Program-made: the position numbers and the translations under genes
NCBI GenBank assembly: GCA_900544455.1
Contig: UQVJ01000091.1
Span: forward strand, 1 to 6,593
Source: an uncultured Eggerthella sp.
GTDB taxonomy: Bacteria; Actinomycetota; Coriobacteriia; Coriobacteriales; Eggerthellaceae
Reading direction: 5' to 3'
DNA: 6,593 nucleotides
Shown: piece after piece, positions 1 to 5,270 of the stretch
How positions within the stretch are numbered: position 1 is the stretch's first letter
Layout: every line of letters begins with the position of its first letter
Notes under the pieces: generated by a model
The model's database searches: none
Told to the model about the DNA's origin: nothing
What the model saw: the letters and a program-made list of their open reading frames with translations, nothing else

Positions 1-647
1 CTACGCTTTTGCGTTGCATGACGCTGCTCGAAACGCTGGACGCTGGTTCGCTTGCGTACGGTGATGTGAAAGTTGCTGAAGCCGATTCCGCGGGCAAAGC
101 GGTGTATGGCGGCAAAGACGTGCTTGCTCAGGCCAAGAAGCGCTACGGTTTGGTATTCCAGAATTTCAATCTGTTCCCGCATTTTACGGTGCTGCAGAAC
201 GTGACCGATGCCCTGATTAGCGTGCAGAAGCGCCCAAAGGAAGAAGCACTTGCGCACGGACGCGAGCTGCTTGCCAAGATGGGGTTGGCCGATAAAGAGG
301 ATATGGTTCCTTGTGAGCTTTCCGGTGGTCAGCAGCAGCGTGTTGCCATTGCCCGTGCTTTGGCGCTCGACCCCGATGTGCTGTTCTTCGATGAACCCAC
401 GTCTGCGCTCGATCCAGAGCTTACGCAAGAGGTCCTGCGCGTTATTCGCGAGCTTGCCGACGAGCGTATGACCATGGTTATCGTGACGCATGAAATGGCG
501 TTTGCTCGTGACGTTGCCGATCGCGTTGCGTTTATGGATGGCGGCGTTATTGTCGAGGAGGGTCCGGCGCAGCAGGTTATCAACAACCCGCAGCATAACC
601 GCACCAAGGCATTCCTCGCGCGTTTCCAGGAAGGCGCAGCCGATTAA
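1..647 (+). CDS. Polar amino acid ABC transporter ATP-binding protein (GlnQ/PAAT type), 5'-truncated
   Basis: This is the cytoplasmic ATPase subunit of an importer for polar amino acids (glutamine/glutamate/arginine class). The frame is open to the window edge. Read from base 3 it gives TLLRCMTLLE, the sequence that follows the GKS of Walker A in this family, so the gene starts upstream and the Walker A loop lies just outside. Numbering from the TTG at base 9, I see the Q-loop (VFQNFNLFP, Q51), the ABC signature LSGGQ (104-108) followed by QQRVAIARAL, Walker B VLFFDE (124-129, catalytic E129), the D-loop SALD (132-135) and the switch histidine in VTHEM (H161). The C-terminus (FLARFQEGAAD) is typical of short PAAT ATPases with no regulatory domain. 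All motifs in view are intact. The permease and binding-protein genes are presumably upstream. The exact substrate cannot be read from this subunit. The TTG at 9 is not the true start. Confidence 0.95.
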   Translation, partial: TLLRCMTLLETLDAGSLAYGDVKVAEADSAGKAVYGGKDVLAQAKKRYGLVFQNFNLFPHFTVLQNVTDALISVQKRPKEEALAHGRELLAKMGLADKEDMVPCELSGGQQQRVAIARALALDPDVLFFDEPTSALDPELTQEVLRVIRELADERMTMVIVTHEMAFARDVADRVAFMDGGVIVEEGPAQQVINNPQHNRTKAFLARFQEGAAD

Positions 648-654
648 GTATTTC

Positions 655-687
655 AGGGCCCTTGCTTCTGCAGGGGCCCTTTTGTTT
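655..687 (+). terminator. Rho-independent terminator of the ABC ATPase gene
   Basis: AGGGCCC (655-661) pairs perfectly with GGGCCCT (674-680) around a 12-nt loop, and a T-rich run TTTGTTT (681-687) follows. It begins 7 nt after the stop codon, so it closes the transporter transcript. Confidence 0.85.
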
Positions 688-714
688 AGTGCGCGGTATC
701 AGCGCGTAGTTTCG

Positions 715-729
715 GCATGCACAGCATGC
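715..729. repeat. GCATGC-ACA-GCATGC inverted repeat in the leader of the carbonic anhydrase gene
   Basis: Two copies of the self-complementary hexamer GCATGC are separated by ACA, so the element is both a direct and an inverted repeat. The second copy also sits in a 10-nt palindrome CAGCATGCTG (722-731). It ends about 6 nt before the Shine-Dalgarno sequence (736-742). It could be a protein-binding site or a small leader hairpin. Function is not shown by the sequence. Confidence 0.4.
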
Positions 730-750
730 TGGCTTTGAAAGGGGATAAGC

Positions 751-1263
751 ATGATAGTTTCCATCGAAGGCCATACACCCGATGTTTCCAGTGCCGCGTT
801 TGTGGCTGATAATGCCACTGTTTGCGGTGATGTGAAGGTGGGGGATGAGTCTTCTATTTGGTTCGGTGCGGTATTGCGCGCCGAATGCGAGCCGCTGCGT
901 ATTGGTGATCGGACCAATGTGCAGGATAACGTTGTCGTCCATATCGATAGCGGGTTTCCCGTAACTATCGGCAACGACGTTACGGTAGGCCACGGCGCGA
1001 TAGTGCATGGCTGCACGGTGGAAGATGGCGTGCTGATAGGCATGGGGTCGACCATCCTCAATGGCGCCGTAATTGGCGAGGGTTCGGTAGTTGCTGCGGG
1101 TGCTCTGGTGCTTGAAGGAGCGGTAGTTCCGCCTTATTCACTGGTTGCCGGCGTTCCTGCAAAGGTGAAGAAAACTCTCAGTGCCGAAGAGGTGAAGAAT
1201 CGCATCGACTATTACACGCCTCGCTATGTGAGAGAGGCAAAGCTGTATGCAGGGTCGAATTAG
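751..1263 (+). CDS. Gamma carbonic anhydrase family protein (left-handed beta-helix, YrdA-like)
   Basis: This 170-residue cytoplasmic protein has the hexapeptide repeats of the left-handed beta-helix fold. Family members form trimers with a metal site at each subunit interface, and the archetype (Cam) hydrates CO2 to bicarbonate. The three expected metal-binding histidines are present: H64 (VVVHID), H81 (VGHGA) and H86 (IVHGC). So are the structural/active-site residues R43 (VLRAE) and Q58-D59 (NVQD). The residue two after R43 is Glu45, where the family usually has Asp (R-G-D). The C-terminal helix (about residues 143-168) is normal and the length is typical. The ATG at 751 is preceded by AAAGGGG (738-744) at good spacing. 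It is a single-gene unit between two terminators. Many homologues show little CO2 hydration in vitro, so the fold and metal site are secure but the reaction is not. Confidence 0.92.
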   Translation: MIVSIEGHTPDVSSAAFVADNATVCGDVKVGDESSIWFGAVLRAECEPLRIGDRTNVQDNVVVHIDSGFPVTIGNDVTVGHGAIVHGCTVEDGVLIGMGSTILNGAVIGEGSVVAAGALVLEGAVVPPYSLVAGVPAKVKKTLSAEEVKNRIDYYTPRYVREAKLYAGSN

Positions 1264-1317
1264 AGGTATATAGGTAACTTTCACATGCCTTATTGGTTTG
1301 TGGGATATCGTTCTGCT

Positions 1318-1351
1318 AAAAAGAAAGGGCCCGCTTAAGCGGGCCCTTTCT
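1318..1351. terminator. Perfect-palindrome bidirectional terminator between convergent genes
   Basis: The arm AGAAAGGGCCCGCTT (1322-1336) is followed immediately by its exact reverse complement (1337-1351), giving a 30-nt perfect palindrome whose central TTAA forms the loop. On the minus strand it is followed by a clean T-run (AAAAA at 1318-1322 on the plus strand), making it a strong hpf terminator. On the plus strand the tail is only CTTTCT, so it also serves the carbonic anhydrase gene but with a weaker U-tract. It sits 58 nt after one stop codon and 18 nt after the other. Confidence 0.9.
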
Positions 1352-1369
1352 AGGTTGCGGAATGAGTGC

Positions 1370-1930
1370 CTATTCCTCGGTTGCCTTCAGCAGACCGTAG
1401 CCGCCATTGTCGCGGCGATACAGGATGTTCACGGCATTGGTATCGCGATCGATGTAAGCGAAGAAGTCGTGACCGAGCAGGTCGATCTGAACCAGGGCCT
1501 CTTCTTCGGTGAGGGGTTCGAGAACCAGTTCCTTCACGCGTACTACTTCGTCGTCAGCCGAAAGCTCCTGCATCAGACCGTCGATGTCGAGCTCGGTGCC
1601 TGCCTTGGCGGGAGCGTCTGCAATCTTCTTGTCGATGATGCGGGTCTTGTACTTGCGGAGCTGGCGAAGAACCTTAGCAGCGGCAACGTCGATCGCAGCG
1701 TACATGTTCTCGTCGGTTTCTTCTACGCGGATGATGTGGCCACGTGCGCGCATGGTAACCTCGCACTTGGCGGGGGTGGGGTTAGCAGGGTTCTTTTCGA
1801 CCTGCAGTACAACCTCGGCAGTAAGGGGGTTGATGTCCATGACCTTCATGGAGTTGCCGATTTTTTCTTCGGCATAAGCGCGGATAGGATCCGTGATGGG
1901 CATCTTGCGGCCGGTGATGGTGATTTCCAT
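1370..1930 (-). CDS. hpf: Long-form ribosome hibernation promoting factor (HPF/RaiA family)
   Basis: This 186-residue cytoplasmic protein binds idle 70S ribosomes and, in the long form, dimerises them into inactive 100S particles. The N-terminal S30AE domain (about 1-100, starting MEITITGRKMPITDPIRAYAE) is the ribosome-binding part. A charged/alanine linker spans about 101-128. The C-terminal dimerisation domain (about 130-182) has the hallmark EEALVQIDLLGHDFFAYID, then NILYRRDNGGYGLL. Its presence makes this the long form, not the short gammaproteobacterial HPF/YfiA. The start at 1930 is chosen because the conserved domain begins there and GAGAGGTG (1936-1943) sits just upstream. The frame stays open 54 codons further (to 2092), but that extension has no family similarity and no good ribosome site. 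It ends at the shared terminator and is divergent from nhaA. Family members are usually induced on entry to stationary phase or stress. Confidence 0.96.
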   Translation of the reverse strand: MEITITGRKMPITDPIRAYAEEKIGNSMKVMDINPLTAEVVLQVEKNPANPTPAKCEVTMRARGHIIRVEETDENMYAAIDVAAAKVLRQLRKYKTRIIDKKIADAPAKAGTELDIDGLMQELSADDEVVRVKELVLEPLTEEEALVQIDLLGHDFFAYIDRDTNAVNILYRRDNGGYGLLKATEE

Positions 1931-1935
1931 GATTT

Positions 1936-1943
1936 CACCTCTC
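1936..1943 (-). promoter_or_regulatory. Ribosome binding site of hpf, fixing its start at 1930
   Basis: The minus strand reads GAGAGGTG and then, after a short A/T spacer, ATG. AGAGG lies 7 nt from the start codon. It supports the 186-residue product over the 240-residue frame. Confidence 0.8.
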
Positions 1944-1961
1944 AAACTGAAACGAACTTCG

Positions 1962-1991
1962 CGGTTTTTCGAGGGGCCCCTCATGAAACCG
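1962..1991. repeat. 30-nt interrupted palindrome in the hpf leader
   Basis: The core GAGGGGCCCCTC (1971-1982) is a perfect palindrome. It is flanked at equal distance by CGGTTT (1962-1967) and AAACCG (1986-1991), which are also complementary, leaving a symmetric 3x3 mismatch between core and outer arms. No T-run follows on either strand, so it is not a standard terminator. It lies 19 nt upstream of the hpf Shine-Dalgarno sequence, so it could be a leader hairpin or an operator. Confidence 0.5.
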
Positions 1992-2107
1992 GAATGTCGG
2001 AAACGACAATTCATGCTGTGCGGAATGCGTGTTGGATGCACCTTTGCAGCACCTTCTGCAATGGGAGGCGGTTTCGTATTTCCCCTCGTCAACCGTCTTC
2101 GCTTATT

Positions 2108-2138
2108 AGTCTAGCGCACTTCTTTCTGATTTCATCAA
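2108..2138 (-). promoter_or_regulatory. Weak candidate promoter for hpf
   Basis: On the minus strand TTGATG (2133-2138) and TAGACT (2108-2113) resemble -35 and -10 boxes with four matches each. The 19-nt spacer is longer than ideal. If used, the transcript would carry a leader of about 170 nt including all three hairpins. A nearby TTGACG (2087-2092) has no matching -10. Confidence 0.25.
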
Positions 2139-2157
2139 TAAAAATGAACTTGTTCTA

Positions 2158-2180
2158 AAACGTTGTATAAACGTTGCTAT
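2158..2180 (+). repeat. Tandem repeat AAACGTTGTAT / AAACGTTGCTAT upstream of nhaA
   Basis: Two abutting copies (2158-2168 and 2169-2180) differ by one inserted C. Each holds the self-complementary AACGTT, so the pair also reads as an inverted repeat around GTATA. It includes TATAAA (2166-2171), a possible -10 box without a good -35. It lies about 70 nt before the nhaA start, where a regulator could bind, but function is unproven. Confidence 0.4.
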
Positions 2181-2247
2181 TGGTAAGGCATTTTGAATGA
2201 TTCGCTCTGTTATTGTGGAACGCTGAAGAGAAGCGGAGGAATACCCC

Positions 2248-3723
2248 ATGGCCCACAAACCGCATAAGGAAACCGGCATCTTCATTAACGAGGTGTCTTC
2301 CCATCAGCGTCGCTACCATAAGGTGCTGGAGCTCACCCATTCAACCACCAAGGCGGCAGGCGTTATGCTTCTTGGCGCTATTGTTGCACTGGTGGTGGCG
2401 AATACGGCAGCGCACGGAGCGTTTACCGAGTTTTGGCATACCGAGGTGTCCTTCGGGTTCGGTGCGACGCACGCGGAGATGTCGTTGGCCCACATTATCA
2501 ATGATGTGCTTATGGCTATTTTCTTCCTGTTGGTTGGGCTGGAAATCAAGTACGAGATGACGGTGGGCGAGCTTACCGATGTTCGCCAGGCCATCCTGCC
2601 TGTTGCTGCTGCTATTGGCGGCGTGCTCATGCCTGTAGGCATCTATCTGCTGTTCAACGCAACCAACCCCGAAACGGTTATGGGTTGGGGCGTGCCCACT
2701 GCAACTGACATCGCTTTCGCGCTTGGTATTTTGGCGTTGCTGGGATCACGCGTTCCCGCTGGTTTACGCGTGTTCCTGAGCACGCTTGCGGTGGCAGACG
2801 ATATTGTGGCCATCTTGGTTATTGCCATCTTCTATGGGCAGAGTCCTTCGCTGATGTGGTTGGCTGCTGCGGCAGCGGTTCTGGTTGTGCTTGCCGTCCT
2901 GAATCGTACGCACGTGTATTCATTAGTTCCTTATTTGTTGGTGGGCGCAGTGCTGTGGTATTGCATTTTTATGTCGGGCGTTCATTCGACCATTGCCGGT
3001 GTCCTGCTGGCATTCGCAATCCCCTCCCGTTCGCATGTGAAGCTGAAGAGCTTCGCAAGCTGGTCGGGGCAGCGTGTGAAAGAGGCAGAGGAAAGCTATG
3101 TTCCCGATGAGCCAGTAATCGGCCAGACCGACTACTTGGCCAGCGTAACGCGTCTGGCGCGCGTTTCCCGTCAGGTGGTTCCTCCTGCAACGCGCCTGGA
3201 ACGAAGACTGTATCCATGGGTGTACTTTGTGATTCTTCCCTTGTTTGCGCTTACCAATGCCGATGTGGCATTCATGGAGGTTCCTGCGGGAGATATTCTT
3301 TCGAGCCCTATCTTTTTGGGCGTGTTCTTCGGATTGGTGGTAGGCAAGCCCGCAGGCATCATGCTTATGAGCTTCATTATTGTGAAAACGAAGCTGTCCA
3401 CTTTGCCGGAAAACGTTAATTGGTCCCATATGCTTGGTGCGGCGCTTTTGGGAGGCGTGGGCTTTACCATGTCCATCTTTGTTGCCAACTTGGCTTTTGC
3501 CGACGCTGCGTATGTAATGGTTGCCAAGGTGGCTATTTTAGCGGCATCGTTGGTGGCGGGCGTTTTGGGCTTTACGTTCCTGTTCTTCCAGGCAAAGGCC
3601 GCTACACGTCGAGGTCAGCGCTTCGAAATGGAGCTTCCTTCTGCCAACAACAGGCAATCGCACGCTGCTCACGAGGCTGAGAGACGTTATAAGCGAGAGC
3701 TCATTCAAGACGAGAATGAATAG
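2248..3723 (+). CDS. nhaA: Na+/H+ antiporter NhaA
   Basis: This 491-residue inner-membrane protein exchanges cytoplasmic Na+ for external H+ in pH and sodium homeostasis. About twelve membrane segments are visible, from residues 34-52 to 422-448. The family's functional residues are conserved: D154 in TATDIAFALG (E. coli D133), the ion-binding pair D184-D185 in AVADDIV (D163/D164) and K367 in VVGKPAGI (K300). GVHSTIAGVLLAFAIP (244-259) and GVGFTMSIFVANLAF (403-417) are also diagnostic. In the pH-sensing stretch GLEIKYE (97-103) both glutamates (E. coli E78, E82) are kept, but E. coli R81 is Tyr102. The protein is about 100 residues longer than E. coli NhaA because of a long charged loop (about 260-318) and a hydrophilic tail from about 449. 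The ATG at 2248 follows GGAGG (2235-2239) at 8-nt spacing. It looks like a single-gene unit with no clear terminator before the next promoter. Confidence 0.96.
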   Translation: MAHKPHKETGIFINEVSSHQRRYHKVLELTHSTTKAAGVMLLGAIVALVVANTAAHGAFTEFWHTEVSFGFGATHAEMSLAHIINDVLMAIFFLLVGLEIKYEMTVGELTDVRQAILPVAAAIGGVLMPVGIYLLFNATNPETVMGWGVPTATDIAFALGILALLGSRVPAGLRVFLSTLAVADDIVAILVIAIFYGQSPSLMWLAAAAAVLVVLAVLNRTHVYSLVPYLLVGAVLWYCIFMSGVHSTIAGVLLAFAIPSRSHVKLKSFASWSGQRVKEAEESYVPDEPVIGQTDYLASVTRLARVSRQVVPPATRLERRLYPWVYFVILPLFALTNADVAFMEVPAGDILSSPIFLGVFFGLVVGKPAGIMLMSFIIVKTKLSTLPENVNWSHMLGAALLGGVGFTMSIFVANLAFADAAYVMVAKVAILAASLVAGVLGFTFLFFQAKAATRRGQRFEMELPSANNRQSHAAHEAERRYKRELIQDENE

Positions 3724-3769
3724 CCATATTCCGCTGAGCTGGCGTTATGAAGCGCACCTTCACATATCT

Positions 3770-3799
3770 TTGCGTTGTTTGATGCGGGTTTGTTACCAT
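3770..3799 (+). promoter_or_regulatory. Promoter of the first NlpC/P60 gene
   Basis: TTGCGT (3770-3775) is followed by an 18-nt spacer ending in TGT (3791-3793, extended -10 element) and then TACCAT (3794-3799). The same architecture recurs before the second peptidase gene at 5190-5219, which raises confidence. The predicted start near 3806 gives a leader of about 75 nt. Confidence 0.5.
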
Positions 3800-3814
3800 T
3801 GCAAAAGCTGAATT

Positions 3815-3848
3815 CTTGCACTAGGGATACGTCTCGAATATGTGCAAG
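3815..3848 (+). other. Potential stem-loop in the leader of the first NlpC/P60 gene
   Basis: CTTGCAC (3815-3821) is the exact reverse complement of GTGCAAG (3842-3848), with a 20-nt loop between. A second, weaker pairing GAAAG/CTTTC (3857-3861/3874-3878) would place the ribosome site AGGAGG in a loop. The leader is too short for the ydaO (c-di-AMP) riboswitch, which often precedes cell-wall hydrolase genes in actinobacteria. Confidence 0.35.
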
Positions 3849-3865
3849 GTCAACGCGAAAGTGCT

Positions 3866-3871
3866 AGGAGG
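3866..3871 (+). promoter_or_regulatory. Ribosome binding site fixing the start of the first NlpC/P60 gene at 3881
   Basis: AGGAGG is 9 nt upstream of the ATG at 3881. The frame also opens at a GTG at 3842, but that start has no such site and would put charged residues ahead of a normal signal peptide. Confidence 0.8.
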
Positions 3872-3880
3872 CCCTTTCAT

Positions 3881-5023
3881 ATGACAAAACAGACATGCGC
3901 TTCCAAGTCTAAGGTGGCTTTGAATGCTGCTTTTGCTGCCGTTTTGGCCGTTGGACTGTCCATCCCTGCAGCCAGTGCGTTCGCTGCGCCTTCCGACGAT
4001 AAGCAGGCAGAGGCTCAGGCAGCCCTGCAAAAGCTCAATCAGTATCAGAGCGAGCTCGATCAGGCTTCTGCTAATTATGAAGCTGCTCATCAGGAGCAGA
4101 TCGATGCCCAGAATCGTGTAGACGAAGCTCAGAAGCAGATCGAAGAGAAAACCGCTCAGATCGAAAAGGATCAGCAGCGTCTTTCCGATCGTGCTCGCGA
4201 TATGTACCGTTCGGGTGACACCAATTTCTTGGACGTTATCTTGGGCGCATCCTCTTTTGAACAGTTCGCCACTACCTGGAACATGTTGGAAACCCTGAAT
4301 GGCAATGATGCTGAACTGGTTTCTGAAACCAAGACCGCTCGCGAAGAGCTTCAGGCTGCAAAGCAGGAAGCTGAAGAGCAGGCCAAGGTAGCATCCGATA
4401 AGGCAGAGGAAGCCAAGTCTGTTGCAGAGGCTGCAGACCAGAAGGCATCCGAGATGCAGCAGACCTATAACAGCCTTTCCGCTGAGGCTCAGGAGCTTAT
4501 TAGCCAGGAGCGTGCTGCCCAGGAAGCTCAGCAGCAGGCTGCCGCAGCAGCTGCCGAGCAGAATGGCACGGCAGGTAACGATGCTGCAACCACCATCACG
4601 AACAACAATCGCAACAACACAACCTCTAGCAATTCGAGCAGCAGCTCCAACTCCAACAAGAACAATGCTTCAAGCTCGGCAACCAACAACAGCAAGCCCC
4701 AGTCCGTTTCGGGCAATAGCGTGGTAAACCGCGCTTACTCCCAGCTGGGTAAGCCCTATCAGTGGGGCGCAGTTGGCCCGAACTCATTCGACTGCTCTGG
4801 TTTGGTAAGCTATTGCCTCACCGGTAGTTACAGCCGCTTGGGTACCACGGGTACCTTCATGGGCTGGACGCGTGTTTCCAGCCCTCAGCCTGGTGATATT
4901 TGTGTAAACAGCCATCACTGCGGTATCTACATTGGCGGTGGCCAGATGATCCATGCTCCTCGGACGGGCGACGTGGTCAAGGTAAGCTCCGTGCACAGTG
5001 GCATGATTTACGTTCGCTACTAG
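3881..5023 (+). CDS. Secreted NlpC/P60 peptidoglycan endopeptidase with PcsB/CwlO-type coiled coil (paralogue 1)
   Basis: This 380-residue protein is exported and predicted to cut peptide stems of peptidoglycan. A Sec signal peptide spans about 1-35 (Lys-containing N-region, hydrophobic core AAFAAVLAVGLSIPA, cleavage near AFA|AP). Residues 40-225 are coiled coil with the PcsB/CwlO-like stretch RARDMYRSG (104-112) and ILGASSFEQFATTWN (120-134). An Asn/Ser-rich linker covers about 228-276. The NlpC/P60 domain is 278-380, with catalytic Cys305 (FDCSGL), His346 (SHHCGIYIG) and third-site His358 (MIHAP). In PcsB/CwlO-type hydrolases the coiled coil restrains the catalytic domain and couples to FtsEX, and that is a plausible inference here. 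Cys347, next to the catalytic His, is unusual and absent from the adjacent paralogue. It has its own promoter and terminator. Confidence 0.93.
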   Translation: MTKQTCASKSKVALNAAFAAVLAVGLSIPAASAFAAPSDDKQAEAQAALQKLNQYQSELDQASANYEAAHQEQIDAQNRVDEAQKQIEEKTAQIEKDQQRLSDRARDMYRSGDTNFLDVILGASSFEQFATTWNMLETLNGNDAELVSETKTAREELQAAKQEAEEQAKVASDKAEEAKSVAEAADQKASEMQQTYNSLSAEAQELISQERAAQEAQQQAAAAAAEQNGTAGNDAATTITNNNRNNTTSSNSSSSSNSNKNNASSSATNNSKPQSVSGNSVVNRAYSQLGKPYQWGAVGPNSFDCSGLVSYCLTGSYSRLGTTGTFMGWTRVSSPQPGDICVNSHHCGIYIGGGQMIHAPRTGDVVKVSSVHSGMIYVRY

Positions 5024-5047
5024 CGAATCGCTATCATATGATTCTTC

Positions 5048-5077
5048 GAAAACCCGCTTCGGCGGGTTTTCTTGTTT
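5048..5077 (+). terminator. Rho-independent terminator of the first NlpC/P60 gene
   Basis: GAAAACCCGC (5048-5057) and GCGGGTTTTC (5062-5071) form a perfect 10-bp stem capped by a TTCG tetraloop, followed by TTGTTT (5072-5077). It lies 24 nt after the stop codon, so the two peptidase genes are probably transcribed separately. Confidence 0.92.
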
Positions 5078-5189
5078 ATACAGGCGAAATTTGAGCGTCC
5101 ATAATTCAAGCGTAAAATGCACATACGGCTTTGACCTGGTGCTATTTGTGAATATTGCGCATTGAAACTTTGAATACGGCACGGTGGCG

Positions 5190-5219
5190 TTGCGGCGCAA
5201 ACCGTTTGCTTGTTAAACT
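5190..5219 (+). promoter_or_regulatory. Promoter of the second NlpC/P60 gene
   Basis: TTGCGG (5190-5195), an 18-nt spacer ending in TGT (5211-5213), and TAAACT (5214-5219) repeat the layout of the promoter at 3770-3799. The predicted start near 5226 gives a leader of about 45 nt. An alternative further upstream, TTGACC (5131-5136) with TATTGC (5153-5158) at 16-nt spacing, is weaker. Confidence 0.55.
5197..5209. promoter_or_regulatory. Candidate operator: 13-nt inverted repeat inside the promoter spacer
   Basis: GCAAAC-C-GTTTGC is a perfect inverted repeat with one central base. It lies wholly between the -35 and -10 boxes of the second peptidase gene, a classic repressor position. The matching spacer of the first peptidase gene (3776-3793) lacks it, so the two genes may be controlled differently. 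Confidence 0.4.
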
Positions 5220-5270
5220 GATCCAGCTATCGCTTAATCGCACCACAACACCACCAGGGGGAAACTCACG

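Larger units (their letters stand above)
1931..2247. other. Divergent intergenic region between hpf and nhaA, rich in inverted repeats
   Basis: This 317-bp gene-free spacer must hold the start signals of hpf (-) and nhaA (+). Read along the hpf transcript it contains three potential hairpins. The first is TTGCAG/CTGCAA (2044-2061, 6-bp arms, 6-nt loop). The second is TGTCG/CGACA (1995-2008, 4-nt loop). The third is the 30-nt interrupted palindrome at 1962-1991. Nearer nhaA lies a tandem repeat (2158-2180). No convincing ORF with its own ribosome site is present, and I cannot match it to a known riboswitch family. Confidence 0.6.

Noticed and set aside
1931..2092. 54-residue N-terminal extension of HPF
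   Set aside because: The frame is open, but the extension lacks family similarity, and the conserved domain begins at the ATG with a good Shine-Dalgarno sequence.
2146..2155. GAAC-TT-GTTC as a LexA (SOS) box
   Set aside because: Gram-positive LexA boxes have a 4-nt gap between GAAC and GTTC. The gap here is 2 nt, and the neighbouring gene is an antiporter.
1298..2158. 286-codon plus-strand open frame across hpf
   Set aside because: It runs antisense to hpf, starts inside the terminator palindrome, has no ribosome site and resembles no family. It is a shadow of the real gene.
3748..3762. TGAAG/CTTCA hairpin as the nhaA terminator
   Set aside because: The stem is only 5 bp with a mixed T-poor tail. 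It is too weak to call.
3806..3880. ydaO (c-di-AMP) riboswitch before the first peptidase
   Set aside because: The leader is about 75 nt and lacks the conserved blocks. Only a simple stem-loop is seen.
4564..4708. Asn/Ser-rich codon run as a DNA repeat or recombination tract
   Set aside because: Codons for Asn and Ser vary and there is no regular unit. It is a low-complexity protein linker.
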